Shown: positions 1 through 8,900, counted from the stretch's first letter. The stretch is 64,000 nt of DNA from Chitinophagaceae bacterium 26-R-25 (GCA_029906195.1 JARWSJ010000002.1:868001-932000), one strand, 5' to 3'. Numbers and translations: made by a program. The notes: a model not told the origin generated them from the sequence alone.

Positions 1-1
1 T

Positions 2-580
2 GTAAAAAATAACTCAGGTGTGAATGTAGACTGGATGGTTGACAAGCTGATGAACAAATTTGGATTTGGCAGTGCCGATATCAAAGGTGTTTATTTCGAC
101 GAAACAAACCGTCTGCATTTGAATACAATCCGTATGGCATACGCAGAAGCTGCTGCAGCTGCTGCTGACCAGGGAAATAAAGACATTGCTAAAAAAGTGC
201 TGGACAAAGCTGACAAAGGCATTCTTGAAGAAAACATGCCTTACGCAATGGTAAGCTCCAACAACAGACACAATTACTTTACTTTCAAATTCTTAGAAGC
301 TTGCTACAAAGCGGGTTACAAAGAATTGGCGGATCACGTTTCAAAAGCACTTCATAAAGATTTTGATCAGCAGATGAGCTACTATAGAAATCTTTCTGAT
401 GGTAGACAGGAATCAATGAGACAGGAAATTGCGGGTGCACAACAATTGTCGCAAATGCTGCAAATGCTGGACGCACAGTACAATAACGGCAATGCTCCGA
501 AAATCACTCCGGAAATGCAGGGTGTTATTTCAAATGATACCAACGCTAAAGCGGGTGCACAAACTAAAGATTCTAAATAA
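2..580 (+). CDS. DUF2723 family membrane protein, C-terminal part (5' end outside window)
   Basis: The frame is open to the left edge of the window, so this is only the C-terminal ~190 residues; the GTG at 20 is not a real start. The visible part is soluble and alpha-helical, with a conserved stretch around GVYFDETNR, an Ala-rich helix and a Gln-rich tail. It resembles the C-terminal region of the ~1000-residue Bacteroidota DUF2723 proteins, which have an N-terminal multi-membrane-span glycosyltransferase-like part and a TPR-like tail. The function of that family is not settled. A hairpin terminator follows. The family call is from memory of this C-terminal pattern, because the diagnostic membrane part is not in view. 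Confidence 0.7.
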   Translation, partial: VKNNSGVNVDWMVDKLMNKFGFGSADIKGVYFDETNRLHLNTIRMAYAEAAAAAADQGNKDIAKKVLDKADKGILEENMPYAMVSSNNRHNYFTFKFLEACYKAGYKELADHVSKALHKDFDQQMSYYRNLSDGRQESMRQEIAGAQQLSQMLQMLDAQYNNGNAPKITPEMQGVISNDTNAKAGAQTKDSK

Positions 581-625
581 TGGCACAATAATGTGATACA
601 GAACATGAACTGGTTCTGTTAATGA

Positions 626-660
626 AAACGCTTCGCACTTGTGCGGAGCGTTTTTGTTTT
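626..660 (+). terminator. Rho-independent terminator after the DUF2723 gene
   Basis: A 13-bp stem (626-638 with 641-653, one G-T wobble) with a 2-base loop is followed by a T-rich run. It lies 45 bases after the stop codon. Confidence 0.85.
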
Positions 661-746
661 TCAACCAAACTGATTGTAAATTGTTACTGAATAAGGTAAA
701 AGTCGAAATTAGAAATTCAAATAAGTGGCCGTTACGCGGCAACCAT

Positions 747-839
747 TTTTTACTTTTTACTTTTTATTTTTTACTTGTTAAAAAGATAACTCAGAGGAAA
801 TCCTTTTTACTTTTTGATTTTTTACTTTTAATTTAATCC
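747..839 (+). repeat. Low-complexity array of TTTTTACT words
   Basis: Two pyrimidine-rich blocks (747-785 and 802-839) repeat the word TTTTTACT. No good purine-rich partner arm is visible upstream, so this looks like half of the inverted arrays seen elsewhere. It fills most of the 308-base gap before the VWA gene; nothing else was seen there except the upstream terminator and a GC-rich mini-dyad near 728-740. Confidence 0.6.
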
Positions 840-888
840 CAATGTTCTTTAATTATAAATCGTAAATTGTATCAAGGGAGGAAAGTTT

Positions 889-1986
889 ATGAAGGGATAT
901 TTATTTAGTGGCTTCGACCCGAACGAACAAGGCAAATCTGCTTTTGAAAAACTTCTTGAAATTTTTATGCAGCTTCTTACTTATACCAACGGTGACGTAG
1001 GAGAAGCTTTGCAATGGCTCAATCAACTTGATAGAGAATACCAGATCACTGATGATGATTATGGCATGGGGGATTTTGTGGACGAGCTGAAAGACAAAGG
1101 TTACATTGATGAAAACAAACAAACGGGTGAAATAAAGATCACACCTAAAACAGAACGCGGCATTCGCAAAAGATCATTGGAAGAGATCTTCGGTAAGCTA
1201 AAAAAAACAAAGCAGGGAAATCACAACACATTCAAGCCGGGGCTGGGAGATGAGCAAAACCCGGAAACAAGACCGTTTCGCTTTGGTGATATGCTGGAGC
1301 AAATTGATTTTACGGAGTCCATCAGAAACGCGCAGATCAACCACGGCGTGGAAAGTTTTTCGATGAAGGAAGATGATTTGCAAATCCGTGAGACTGATTT
1401 CAAAGCGCAGACATCTACGGTACTGATGATTGATATTTCGCACTCAATGGTTTTGTATGGAGAAGATCGCATTACTCCTGCCAAGAAAGTGGCGATGGCA
1501 TTGAGCGAATTGATCACAACGAAATACCCAAAAGACACTTTAGACATTGTTGTGTTTGGGAACGATGCATGGCCGGTGGAAATCAAGGATCTTCCTTATC
1601 TACAGGTTGGTCCATACCATACGAACACAGTGGCAGGATTGGAACTCGCAATGGATTTGCTGCGCAGAAGAAGAAATCCGAACAAGCAAATTTTTATGAT
1701 AACAGATGGAAAGCCTACTTGTCTTAAAATTGGCAAACGTTATTATAAAAACAGTTTTGGTTTGGACAGGCGAATTACAAACCGTTGCCTCAATCTTGCA
1801 GCGCAATGTAAGAAACTGAAAATTCCTATTACAACATTTATGATCGCAAGCGACCCTTACCTGCAGCGATTTGTAAATGAGTTTACAGAAACCAATAACG
1901 GTAAGGCTTTCTTTGCATCGCTCGATCACTTGGGCGCATTTATTTTTAAAGATTTTGAAAGTGGTAAAAGAAAAACAGTTTATTAA
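889..1986 (+). CDS. VWA domain protein, partner of the adjacent AAA+ ATPase
   Basis: A 365-residue soluble protein. The C-terminal half is a von Willebrand factor A domain with a MIDAS metal site: DISHS (D-x-S-x-S) at about residue 182, a conserved Thr in the HTNT segment, and ITDG at about residue 270. The N-terminal ~150 residues are helical and charged, without a recognised motif. It has no signal peptide and is probably cytoplasmic. The ATG follows an AAGGGAGGA stretch at 874-882, an unusually strong ribosome site for this genome. The AAA+ gene starts 97 bases downstream on the same strand, the classic pairing of MoxR/magnesium-chelatase-like ATPases with VWA proteins, which act together as protein-remodelling or metal-insertion machines. 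The substrate is unknown. Confidence 0.8.
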   Translation: MKGYLFSGFDPNEQGKSAFEKLLEIFMQLLTYTNGDVGEALQWLNQLDREYQITDDDYGMGDFVDELKDKGYIDENKQTGEIKITPKTERGIRKRSLEEIFGKLKKTKQGNHNTFKPGLGDEQNPETRPFRFGDMLEQIDFTESIRNAQINHGVESFSMKEDDLQIRETDFKAQTSTVLMIDISHSMVLYGEDRITPAKKVAMALSELITTKYPKDTLDIVVFGNDAWPVEIKDLPYLQVGPYHTNTVAGLELAMDLLRRRRNPNKQIFMITDGKPTCLKIGKRYYKNSFGLDRRITNRCLNLAAQCKKLKIPITTFMIASDPYLQRFVNEFTETNNGKAFFASLDHLGAFIFKDFESGKRKTVY

Positions 1987-2082
1987 TTAAGAATTAGGAA
2001 TTAAGAATTAAGAATTGAGGCGCTCAGAAGGGTTGCAAGATTCTTAAAACTAATTACTCAAAACTCATTACTCAGAACTTAA
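1987..2082. repeat. Intergenic array with mismatched arms
   Basis: GGAATTA/GAATTAA words (1987-2018) start right at the VWA stop codon. A second block (2044-2082) uses ACTCATTACTCA-type words. The two blocks belong to different word families and are not complementary, so this is a hybrid array. Confidence 0.65.
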
Positions 2083-2083
2083 C

Positions 2084-3619
2084 ATGGACATAAAAAATAT
2101 AACAACATTAGGTCAGCTTAAAAAGGCGGGGTATAAAAGCAAAACGGTGAAAGAGGAGATTCGCCGCAATCTGATAACCAAGCTAAGGCAAAAAGAGACT
2201 TCATTCAACGGCATTATAGGTTATGAAGATTCTGTAATACCGGACACGGAAAGAGCACTGCTGAGCAAACACAATATACTTTTTCTCGGATTGCGCGGAC
2301 AAGCGAAAACCCGCATGGCACGCATGATGACGGGATTGATGGACGAATACATTCCCGTTGTGTTGGGCAGTGAATTGAATGATGATCCGTTGAATCCCAT
2401 TTCCAAGTATGCTAAATTATTGATCGCGGAAAAAGGTGACGCTACACCTATAGAATGGCTGCACAGAAGTGAGCGCTATGGTGAGAAGTTGGCAACACCA
2501 GATGTAAGCGTGGCAGATTTGATTGGGGATATTGATCCTATTAAAGCGGCAAATTTGAAACTCAGTTTTGCTGATGAAGGTGTGATCCACTATGGCATTA
2601 TACCGCGCAGTAATCGTGGCATTTTCGTGATCAACGAAATTCCCGATCTGCAGGCCCGCATACAGGTTTCGCTGTTTAATATTCTTGAAGAAGGTGATAT
2701 TCAAATTCGTGGCTTTAAACTACGCATGCCTTTGGATATTCTTTTTGTATTCACCGCTAATCCGGAAGATTATACGAACCGCGGTTCTATCGTAACGCCT
2801 TTAAAAGATAGAATTGAAAGCCAGATATTGACGCACTATCCGAAAACTTTGGAGACATCACTCGCCATTACAGAGCAGGAAGCCGCCATACATGAAGAGC
2901 AAAAAGACATTGTGAATGTAAGTGATCTTGTAAAGCGATTGATAGAGCAGGTTGCATTTGAGGCACGAAGCAACGAGTATGTTGATAAGAAAAGCGGAGT
3001 GTCTGCAAGGCTTACTATCAGTGCGTTTGAGAATGCGGTGAGTGCTGCTGAAAGACGAGCCATTGTAAACGGCGATGCTAAAACACAGGTTTGGATAAGC
3101 GATCTTACGGGCATTATTCCTTCCATAACGGGAAAAATTGAATTGGTGTATGAAGGCGAGCAGGAAGGGCCTTACCAGGTGGCGATGAATTTACTTGACA
3201 AGGCATTGCGTTCGCAGTTTGTACAATTTTTCCCTAATCCTGAATCTTTCAAAAAGCGCCGCAGCACTGGCAAAGAGAGCATGAAGGAGAAAGAAGAAGA
3301 TCCATACAAACCGATTACACGCTGGTTTGATGCAGGTAACACACTTGATATTTTTTTCAACGTAACAGACAAGGAAAAGGTCATGCGTTTGTATAAAGTG
3401 GACGGGCTGCAACCTTTGGTGAAAAAGTATTTTCCTAAAGCAAACGAATTACAAGCTGCATTGCTAATGGAGTTTGTATTGCATGGCCTTGCTGCTTACT
3501 CATTGATCAGCAAAAAAATTATCGACAATAAAGTTGAGTTCAAAGATCTTATCGGCTCTATGATGAACATGGGCCCGACAAGCTTTGGACAAGAGGAAGA
3601 TTTTGATTTTGATTCGTAG
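2084..3619 (+). CDS. AAA+ ATPase, magnesium-chelatase subunit I / MoxR-like
   Basis: 511 residues. The N-terminal ~60 residues precede an AAA+ core. Walker A is GLRGQAKT (residues 69-76), where the usual Gly before Lys is Ala. Walker B reads FVINEI (about residue 193), with Asn in place of the usual Asp before Glu. Sensor 1 is VFTANPEDY. The layout matches ChlI/BchI-like and MoxR ATPases, which form hexamers and work with a VWA protein, here the gene directly upstream. The acidic C-terminus ends in alternating Asp and Phe. The Walker substitutions are seen directly; whether they reduce ATP hydrolysis is unknown. The gene is convergent with hxlR. Confidence 0.8.
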   Translation: MDIKNITTLGQLKKAGYKSKTVKEEIRRNLITKLRQKETSFNGIIGYEDSVIPDTERALLSKHNILFLGLRGQAKTRMARMMTGLMDEYIPVVLGSELNDDPLNPISKYAKLLIAEKGDATPIEWLHRSERYGEKLATPDVSVADLIGDIDPIKAANLKLSFADEGVIHYGIIPRSNRGIFVINEIPDLQARIQVSLFNILEEGDIQIRGFKLRMPLDILFVFTANPEDYTNRGSIVTPLKDRIESQILTHYPKTLETSLAITEQEAAIHEEQKDIVNVSDLVKRLIEQVAFEARSNEYVDKKSGVSARLTISAFENAVSAAERRAIVNGDAKTQVWISDLTGIIPSITGKIELVYEGEQEGPYQVAMNLLDKALRSQFVQFFPNPESFKKRRSTGKESMKEKEEDPYKPITRWFDAGNTLDIFFNVTDKEKVMRLYKVDGLQPLVKKYFPKANELQAALLMEFVLHGLAAYSLISKKIIDNKVEFKDLIGSMMNMGPTSFGQEEDFDFDS

Positions 3620-3620
3620 A

Positions 3621-3739
3621 GAGTTGAAAATTGAAAGTTGAAAATTGAAAATTGTTATGCCTGGGGATTAGCGTTCATGCATGAGCGCTGGCGGGTCTTA
3701 ATTTTCAACTTTCAACTTTCAACTTTCAATTTTCAACTC
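3621..3739. repeat. Inverted TTGAAAGT array between convergent genes
   Basis: The left arm (3621-3653) and the right arm (3700-3739) are reverse complements built of GTTGAAAATTGAAA words, the right arm one unit longer. The spacer holds an inner dyad (3671-3688, GCGTTCATGCATGAGCGC). The right arm contains the stop codon of the HxlR gene. The structure could terminate transcription from both sides. Confidence 0.85.
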
Positions 3740-4071
3740 CCTCGCATTATTTTCTTCCTGTGCTTCACTCCCCAATCGCGCATAGCGTTCATTACGTCGT
3801 TTAAGGTTTTGCCATAGTCTGTCAGTGCATATTCCACCGTCACAGGCTTTGACTCATATACCGTACGGCTGATGAGCTTGTTCATCTCCATGTCTTGTAA
3901 CTCCTTCGAAAGCATCCGGGGCGAAATGCCCAACTCCCTTGTTAGTTCCTTGAACCTGTACGGCTTACGCGTTAACGATGCGATAATCAACAACTTCCAT
4001 TTGCCATTGATCACTTCAATCGTGTCCTGGATGGCGAGGCGCATTTTATTGCATTCTTGTAATGATTCCAT
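3733..4071 (-). CDS. HxlR family winged-helix transcriptional regulator
   Basis: 112 residues from the ATG at 4071; the frame is open further upstream, but HxlR proteins start close to the conserved Cys segment (here MESLQEC), so this start was chosen. Typical motifs are a Cys near residue 7, then GKWKLLI, the recognition helix FKELTRELGISPRMLSKEL and the wing ending VEYALTDYG. HxlR regulators are dimers that often sense electrophiles or redox stress through the N-terminal Cys. The gene is divergent from a DoxX-like gene 97 bases away, its probable target. The last two codons (Gly-Ser) and the stop lie in the intergenic repeat. Confidence 0.9.
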   Translation of the reverse strand: MESLQECNKMRLAIQDTIEVINGKWKLLIIASLTRKPYRFKELTRELGISPRMLSKELQDMEMNKLISRTVYESKPVTVEYALTDYGKTLNDVMNAMRDWGVKHRKKIMRGS

Positions 4072-4083
4072 GATATACTTTTT

Positions 4084-4141
4084 GTAACCGGTATACAATA
4101 GGTAACTACTTACAAAAGTATAGCGTTTGAATTTAAGTTTG
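4084..4141. promoter_or_regulatory. Divergent promoter region hxlR / doxX with candidate operator
   Basis: TAAGTTTG (4134-4141, plus strand) and TACTTTTG (4113-4120 on the minus strand) both fit the Bacteroidota -7 consensus TAnnTTTG. Between the minus-strand box and the hxlR start lies an imperfect dyad GTAACC-N11-GGTAAC (4084-4106), a reasonable HxlR binding site. No clear -33 TTG was found for either promoter. Confidence 0.5.
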
Positions 4142-4168
4142 CTGTTCAAACAATAAAAACACAGCAAA

Positions 4169-4561
4169 ATGAAAAGAGATAAAATTTTGTATTGGATAAC
4201 AACCTCCATTATTGCAGGATTGTTCATTTTCAGCAGTTACCTGTATCTAACAAAAGCACCGTTTTTGATCAGCACATTTAAGTTCCTGGGATTTCCGGAG
4301 TTTTTTGTCACCATCCTGGGAGTGGCGAAGTTATTGGGCGGAATTGCACTGCTGGTTCCTGGTTCCAATAAAGTTAAAGAATGGGCCTATGCGGGGTTTA
4401 CATTTGTTTTGATCGGAGCGACATGGACGCACATCGCAACGCATACGCCATTCGTAATGCCGTTGATCTTCCTGGCTGTATTGGCAGTGTCGTATTATTT
4501 CAAGAAGAGGATTTCGACAGGGGCAGGGGTGAAGACTGATTTTAAACCATCGTTTTCGTGA
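4169..4561 (+). CDS. DoxX-like membrane protein
   Basis: 130 residues with four predicted membrane helices. The second helix region contains LGVAKLLGGIALLVPG, the typical DoxX-like signature, followed by helices ending at YYFKKR. DoxX-like proteins are small inner-membrane proteins of uncertain role, often linked to redox or quinone chemistry and to stress regulators. It is divergently transcribed from the HxlR regulator, which probably controls it. Two more DoxX-family genes in this window also sit next to regulators. Confidence 0.85.
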   Translation: MKRDKILYWITTSIIAGLFIFSSYLYLTKAPFLISTFKFLGFPEFFVTILGVAKLLGGIALLVPGSNKVKEWAYAGFTFVLIGATWTHIATHTPFVMPLIFLAVLAVSYYFKKRISTGAGVKTDFKPSFS

Positions 4562-4563
4562 TA

Positions 4564-4645
4564 AGTTGTTAGTTGTTGGTTGTTAGTAAACTCTTCTGCC
4601 CAAAAAGTCTAACAACTAACAACCAACAACTATTAACTAACAACT
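4564..4645. repeat. Inverted GTTAGTTGTTG array
   Basis: The left arm (4564-4587) and right arm (4609-4645) are complementary and built of TTGTTAG words. The array begins 3 bases after the DoxX-like stop codon. Confidence 0.8.
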
Positions 4646-4691
4646 GTCACAGCTTTTTGCTAAATTTATTTCACTAACCTAAATACTGAAA

Positions 4692-5747
4692 ATGATTTTA
4701 GTAAAAAGATTATCAGGTTTTATTCTGTTAAGTTTTGCAGTATTATTTCTCGGATGTAGCGATGATGCTACAACAACACAAAACAGAGTTGAAAGTATAA
4801 ATTACCTCACACCCATAGACACGGGCGTGTTAACAGGTGGCGTGAAAGTTATTCCTATCAAAACGCCGAAGGGAACATTTAAAGTTTGGACAAAGCAAAT
4901 TGGCAATAGCCCAAGAATGAAGGTGCTACTGCTCAATGGTGGTCCTGGTTGTACACATGAATACTTTGAATGCCTGGAAAGTTTTTTCCCGAAGGAAAGG
5001 ATTGAGTTTATTTATTACGATCAATTGGGTTGCGGTAATTCCGATAATCCGAAAGACACATCGATGTGGGATTTGCCAAGATTTGTGGATGAAGTGGAAC
5101 AAGTGAGAACGGCGCTGCATCTTGACAGCACGAATTTCTACTTGCTGGGACATTCCTGGGGTGGCATCCTTGCAATGGAATATGCGCTCAAATACCAGCG
5201 CAACTTAAAAGGATTGATTATTTCCAACATGATGTCAAGCTGTCCAGATTATGGTAAATACTCAAGAGACGTGCTGGCAAAGCAACTTGATCCCGGTGTG
5301 CTTGGCTCCATCCGGGCGCTGGAAGCGAAGGGCGATTTTGAAAATCCGCAGTATATGGATCTGCTAATGAACAACTTCTATGTAAAACATATTTGTCGCA
5401 TTCCGTTGGAGCACTGGCCGGAGCCGGTAACCCGTTCTTTCAGCAAGCTGAATCAATCTCTGTATGTTACTATGCAAGGTCCAAGTGAGTTTGGGATCAG
5501 TGGCAAGCTCGCCAATTGGGATCGCAAAGCAGATTTGAAAACTATAAAAATTCCTGTATTAGTGATAGGTGCCCAATATGACACCATGGACCCCGATCAT
5601 ATGAAATGGATGTCAACACAATTTCCCAACGGCAGTTTTCTATACTGTGTGAAGGGCAGCCATATGTCAATGTATGATGATCAGCAAACCTATATGAAGG
5701 GATTGGTGAGGTTTGTGAAGGGAGTGAATGAGTGGAAGAACAAGTAG
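4692..5747 (+). CDS. Alpha/beta hydrolase lipoprotein, proline iminopeptidase-like (S33)
   Basis: 351 residues. A lipoprotein signal (LFLGC, Cys about residue 22) predicts membrane anchoring outside the cytoplasm. The oxyanion motif is NGGPG (HGGPG in the family), followed by YYDQLGCGNSD and the nucleophile elbow GHSWGG with Ser155. Asp in the segment GAQYDTMDP and His in KGSHMSMYDD complete the triad. This order matches S33 prolyl aminopeptidases, which release N-terminal proline from peptides. Specificity within the family varies, so amide versus ester activity is not certain. It stands alone, with repeat arrays on both sides. Confidence 0.85.
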   Translation: MILVKRLSGFILLSFAVLFLGCSDDATTTQNRVESINYLTPIDTGVLTGGVKVIPIKTPKGTFKVWTKQIGNSPRMKVLLLNGGPGCTHEYFECLESFFPKERIEFIYYDQLGCGNSDNPKDTSMWDLPRFVDEVEQVRTALHLDSTNFYLLGHSWGGILAMEYALKYQRNLKGLIISNMMSSCPDYGKYSRDVLAKQLDPGVLGSIRALEAKGDFENPQYMDLLMNNFYVKHICRIPLEHWPEPVTRSFSKLNQSLYVTMQGPSEFGISGKLANWDRKADLKTIKIPVLVIGAQYDTMDPDHMKWMSTQFPNGSFLYCVKGSHMSMYDDQQTYMKGLVRFVKGVNEWKNK

Positions 5748-5900
5748 AGGAATTAGGAATTAGGAAATAGGAATTAGGAATTCTTTTAGGTTGAAGCTTT
5801 CTTGTTTTTTGTAACCGTCACTATTGATGATGGTCAAAAGTCAAGAAAGCGATTTTGCTTTTCCAACTAACTCCTAACTCCTAATTTCTAATTCCTAATT
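5748..5900. repeat. Inverted GGAATTA array with inner hairpin
   Basis: The left arm (5748-5782) and right arm (5866-5900) are complementary runs of GGAATTA. The spacer holds GCTTTCTTG paired with CAAGAAAGC. The right arm contains the murB stop codon, and the left arm starts at the hydrolase stop codon. Confidence 0.85.
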
Positions 5901-6911
5901 GATGTTCACTTCTCTCTCCAACTCTACACCAAACTTCTCTTCTACGCTTTTCAAAATGTCGGTGCTGAGATCGAAAATTTCCTTGCCGGTGGCATGGCCG
6001 TAGTTGACAAGAACAAGCGCTTGTTTTGCATGACAGCCTGCATCTCCCTTACGGAAGCCTTTCCATCCACACTGTTCAATGAGCCAGCCAGCTGCGAGTT
6101 TAAAGTGATTGCCTTCAAGCGGATAGCCTACAATGTGAGGGAATTCATTTTTTAGCGATTCAAATTTTTCGCCGGTAACTGAAGGATTTTTAAAGAAACT
6201 TCCGGCGTTGCCGATTTCTTTTGGATCGGGAAGTTTGGAGGACCTGATATTAATAACGGCTTGTGAAATGGTCTGTATGCTTACTTCTTTCACATTCATT
6301 TTTTCAAGTTCGTGTTCAATCGCGCCGTAAGTTGTATTGAAACGAGGTTGCTTGCGCAGTTTGTAAGTAACATTTGCGATGGCAAACTGGTTCTTATAGA
6401 TATTCTTGAAAACACTTTCGCGATAACCGAAATGACAATCTTTCAATGAGAATTTTACGGATTTTCTATCGTGCAAATGAAATGCTTCCAACTCGTGAAA
6501 AACGTCTTTGATCTCAACACCGTATGCGCCGATATTCTGCATGGGGCTTGCACCAACATTGCCCGGAATCAGGGAAAGATTTTCCACGCCTGCATAATTA
6601 TGCTGAATGCAGTATAGTACAAACTGGTGCCAGTTTTCGCCGGAACCTGCCTTCACGTATACATAGTCATCGTCTTCGGCTATTTTTTCAATCCCTTTGA
6701 TCTCGTTTTTTAAAACGATGCCATCAAAGTTTTTGGTAAAAAGAATATTACTGCCACCACCCAGGATCATCTGGTTATTTTTCTCAGCCGGGTTTGCGGT
6801 CAACAATTCATTCAGTTCGTCTATTGTAGAAAATTTGGTAAATTGTCTGGCAACAACATCAATACCAAATGTGTTGTAGCTTTTTAGCGAAACGTTTTCG
6901 AGAATTTGCAT
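5895..6911 (-). CDS. murB: UDP-N-acetylenolpyruvoylglucosamine reductase
   Basis: 338 residues from the ATG at 6911; a TTG two codons upstream is less likely. MurB reduces UDP-GlcNAc-enolpyruvate to UDP-MurNAc with NADPH and FAD in the cytoplasmic stage of peptidoglycan synthesis. Visible motifs are the N-terminal SYNTFGID, FAD-binding GGGSNILF, IPGNVGASPMQNIGAYG, the GYRES segment of type I MurB, GNAGSFFKNP with the catalytic Ser, and the C-terminal lid. Length and the insert near the Tyr loop fit the E. coli-like type I form. The stop codon is part of the adjacent repeat arm. The gene is divergent from the epimerase-like gene. Confidence 0.95.
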   Translation of the reverse strand: MQILENVSLKSYNTFGIDVVARQFTKFSTIDELNELLTANPAEKNNQMILGGGSNILFTKNFDGIVLKNEIKGIEKIAEDDDYVYVKAGSGENWHQFVLYCIQHNYAGVENLSLIPGNVGASPMQNIGAYGVEIKDVFHELEAFHLHDRKSVKFSLKDCHFGYRESVFKNIYKNQFAIANVTYKLRKQPRFNTTYGAIEHELEKMNVKEVSIQTISQAVINIRSSKLPDPKEIGNAGSFFKNPSVTGEKFESLKNEFPHIVGYPLEGNHFKLAAGWLIEQCGWKGFRKGDAGCHAKQALVLVNYGHATGKEIFDLSTDILKSVEEKFGVELEREVNIN

Positions 6912-6932
6912 ACGCAATAATACTTTAAAAAA

Positions 6933-7604
6933 ATGAGTAGAACAGCAGCATTGATTGGCGCAACAGGGTTAATTGGCGGGCATATACTGGAATTATTGAT
7001 GAAGGACAACAGCTATGGAAGAATTAAAGCTATTGTGCGTCGTCCCCTGGAAGTACCTGTAAACAGTAAGGTTGAGCAAATTATCGTTGATTTCGGAAAT
7101 CAAAAAGCATTGGAAAATGCGATTGCCGGAAGTGATGTCGTTTTCAGCGCCATCGGTACCACCAACAAACAAGTAAAGGGCGACAAAAACGCGTATCGCA
7201 AAATTGATTACGATATTCCGGTCAATGCAGCCAAAGCAGCTGCCAAGTACGGCGTATATTCTTTTGCTCTGGTTTCCGCAATTGGAGCCAATGCTGCAAA
7301 TAATAATAACTTCTACATCAAGTTAAAAGGCGTTGTGGAAGAAGCCGTTTCCAAAGAGCAAATTCCGCAGATCGTCATCACGCGTCCTTCGCTTTTAATG
7401 GGCAAGCGAAAAGAGTATCGGTTGATGGAGAAAATGTTTCAGGCCATCATGCCTGTTTTTACCATTTTCTTTTTTGGTGGTTGGAGAAAATATAAACCCA
7501 TCCAGGGAGAAGATGTTGCGAAGGCGATGATCAAAGCGGTGGATGAAGGGAAAAAAGGAATATTTATTTATGAGTATGATGATATGAAGAAGTTAGCTAA
7601 ATAG
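6933..7604 (+). CDS. NAD(P)-binding Rossmann protein, TIP30/HTATIP2-like
   Basis: 223 residues. The N-terminus has the dinucleotide-binding motif GATGLIGGHI, then VVFSAIGTT, SALVSAIGA-type strands (seen as ALVSAIGAN) and a Lys (YIKLKG) in the position of the short-chain dehydrogenase Lys. The C-terminal part is short and ends with YEYDDMKK. This matches the small atypical SDR group around eukaryotic TIP30 and bacterial oxidoreductase homologues, whose substrates are mostly unknown. It is 21 bases from the divergent murB start; no functional link is evident. Confidence 0.8.
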   Translation: MSRTAALIGATGLIGGHILELLMKDNSYGRIKAIVRRPLEVPVNSKVEQIIVDFGNQKALENAIAGSDVVFSAIGTTNKQVKGDKNAYRKIDYDIPVNAAKAAAKYGVYSFALVSAIGANAANNNNFYIKLKGVVEEAVSKEQIPQIVITRPSLLMGKRKEYRLMEKMFQAIMPVFTIFFFGGWRKYKPIQGEDVAKAMIKAVDEGKKGIFIYEYDDMKKLAK

Positions 7605-7690
7605 ACTGAATAACTGAATGACTGAATAACTGAATGGTCTAAATTCAATCTTGCATTTCGATACTCAACCATTCAGTTATTCAGTCATTG
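7605..7690. repeat. Inverted ACTGAATA array
   Basis: The left arm (7605-7637) directly abuts the stop codon at 7604; the right arm (7668-7690) is its complement. The unit is TGAATAAC/TGAATGAC. The same word family recurs at 27077-27158. Confidence 0.85.
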
Positions 7691-7745
7691 AACTCCATGT
7701 TGCAACTATTTTATTTGGAGGAACAAAATTTGTACACTTGCTCCT

Positions 7746-8747
7746 ATGGCGCTCATTCAATTTACCGATAAAGGACTCTACTGTGCTGAAGGAAATTTCT
7801 ACATCGATCCCTGGCAGCCGGTTGATAAAGCCGTTATCACACACGCCCATAGCGACCATGCCCGGTGGGGCAGTAAATCTTATTTGTGCCACACTTTCAC
7901 AAAGCCATTATTGCAACAACGTTTAGGCGACAACAATTACGAAACACTTGAATGGGGGCAATCTGCTTTTATAAACGGCGTAAAAGTGTCGCTGCACCCT
8001 GCAGGACATATCATTGGATCATCACAAATCAGGATCGAGCATAATGGAGATGTATGGGTAGTGAGCGGCGATTATAAAACAGAAAATGATGGCATCAGTG
8101 GTGAATTCGAACCGGTGAAATGCAACACATTTATTACGGAGTCTACTTTTGGCTTGCCGATTTACAATTGGAAAAAACAAGCAGATATTTTTATCGATAT
8201 TCAAAACTGGATAAAAGATTGCTTCGAAAAAAATACAAATGCGGTCATCATTGCTTATAGTTTAGGGAAGGCACAACGCATCATTGCGCCGATTGCAGAA
8301 GTAACATCCAACATCTATGCACATGGAGCCGTTTGGAATATTTTTCAAACACTGGGAAATACCGGCTTTAATTTTCCCGACATAAAAAGAATTGATGTTG
8401 ATGCTCCAAAAGAGAAGTACAAAAACGCTGTGATCATTGCTCCGCCCAGTGCAGAAGCTTCTTTGTGGATGCGCAGATTCACACCTTTCGAAGTGGGTGT
8501 ATGCAGTGGCTGGATGCAGGTGCGCGGCAATGTGCGAAGACGCAATATTGATGCGGGTTTTGCGCTAAGCGATCATGCGGATTGGAATGGGTTGTTGCAG
8601 GCAATAGAAGCGACGGGGGCCTCGAAGGTTTTTGTGACACATGGCTTTCAATCAGCGTTCAGTCGCTACTTAAATGAAAAGGGGATTGAGGCTGCTGAGG
8701 TGAAGACGGAGTATGGAAATGATGAGGAAGTAGCCGAGGAAAATTAA
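7746..8747 (+). CDS. DNA ligase-associated MBL-fold exonuclease
   Basis: 333 residues, metallo-beta-lactamase fold. Metal ligands are visible: THAHSDH (HxHxDH), PAGHIIGSS, SGDYKTE and a late LSDHADW; a C-terminal VTHGF is typical of the beta-CASP/SNM1-like nuclease group. This matches the nuclease of the bacterial four-gene cluster of exonuclease, ATP-dependent ligase, Lhr-like helicase and metallophosphoesterase, whose Pseudomonas putida members have been shown to act on DNA. The ligase follows after a 150-base repeat-containing gap. A weak -7-like box TACACTTG (7733-7740) precedes the start. Confidence 0.9.
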   Translation: MALIQFTDKGLYCAEGNFYIDPWQPVDKAVITHAHSDHARWGSKSYLCHTFTKPLLQQRLGDNNYETLEWGQSAFINGVKVSLHPAGHIIGSSQIRIEHNGDVWVVSGDYKTENDGISGEFEPVKCNTFITESTFGLPIYNWKKQADIFIDIQNWIKDCFEKNTNAVIIAYSLGKAQRIIAPIAEVTSNIYAHGAVWNIFQTLGNTGFNFPDIKRIDVDAPKEKYKNAVIIAPPSAEASLWMRRFTPFEVGVCSGWMQVRGNVRRRNIDAGFALSDHADWNGLLQAIEATGASKVFVTHGFQSAFSRYLNEKGIEAAEVKTEYGNDEEVAEEN

Positions 8748-8899
8748 AAAGTAAAAATTAAAAAGTAAAAAGCTGTTTGTGCGGCTATCGATGCGGTTCT
8801 TAGCAATAAGGAGGTTGCATAAACAATGGTCCATATAAAAATGAGTAACTGAAGACGCGGACATTTTTTTGAATTTTGAATTTTGCCTTTTGACTTTTT
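8747..8899. repeat. Low-complexity repeat between exonuclease and ligase
   Basis: AAAAAGTAAAAATT words (8747-8775) begin in the exonuclease stop codon; GAATTTTGAATTTTGCC words (8862-8899) run up to the ligase start. The two ends are of different word families and do not pair well. Confidence 0.6.
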
Positions 8900-8900
8900 T

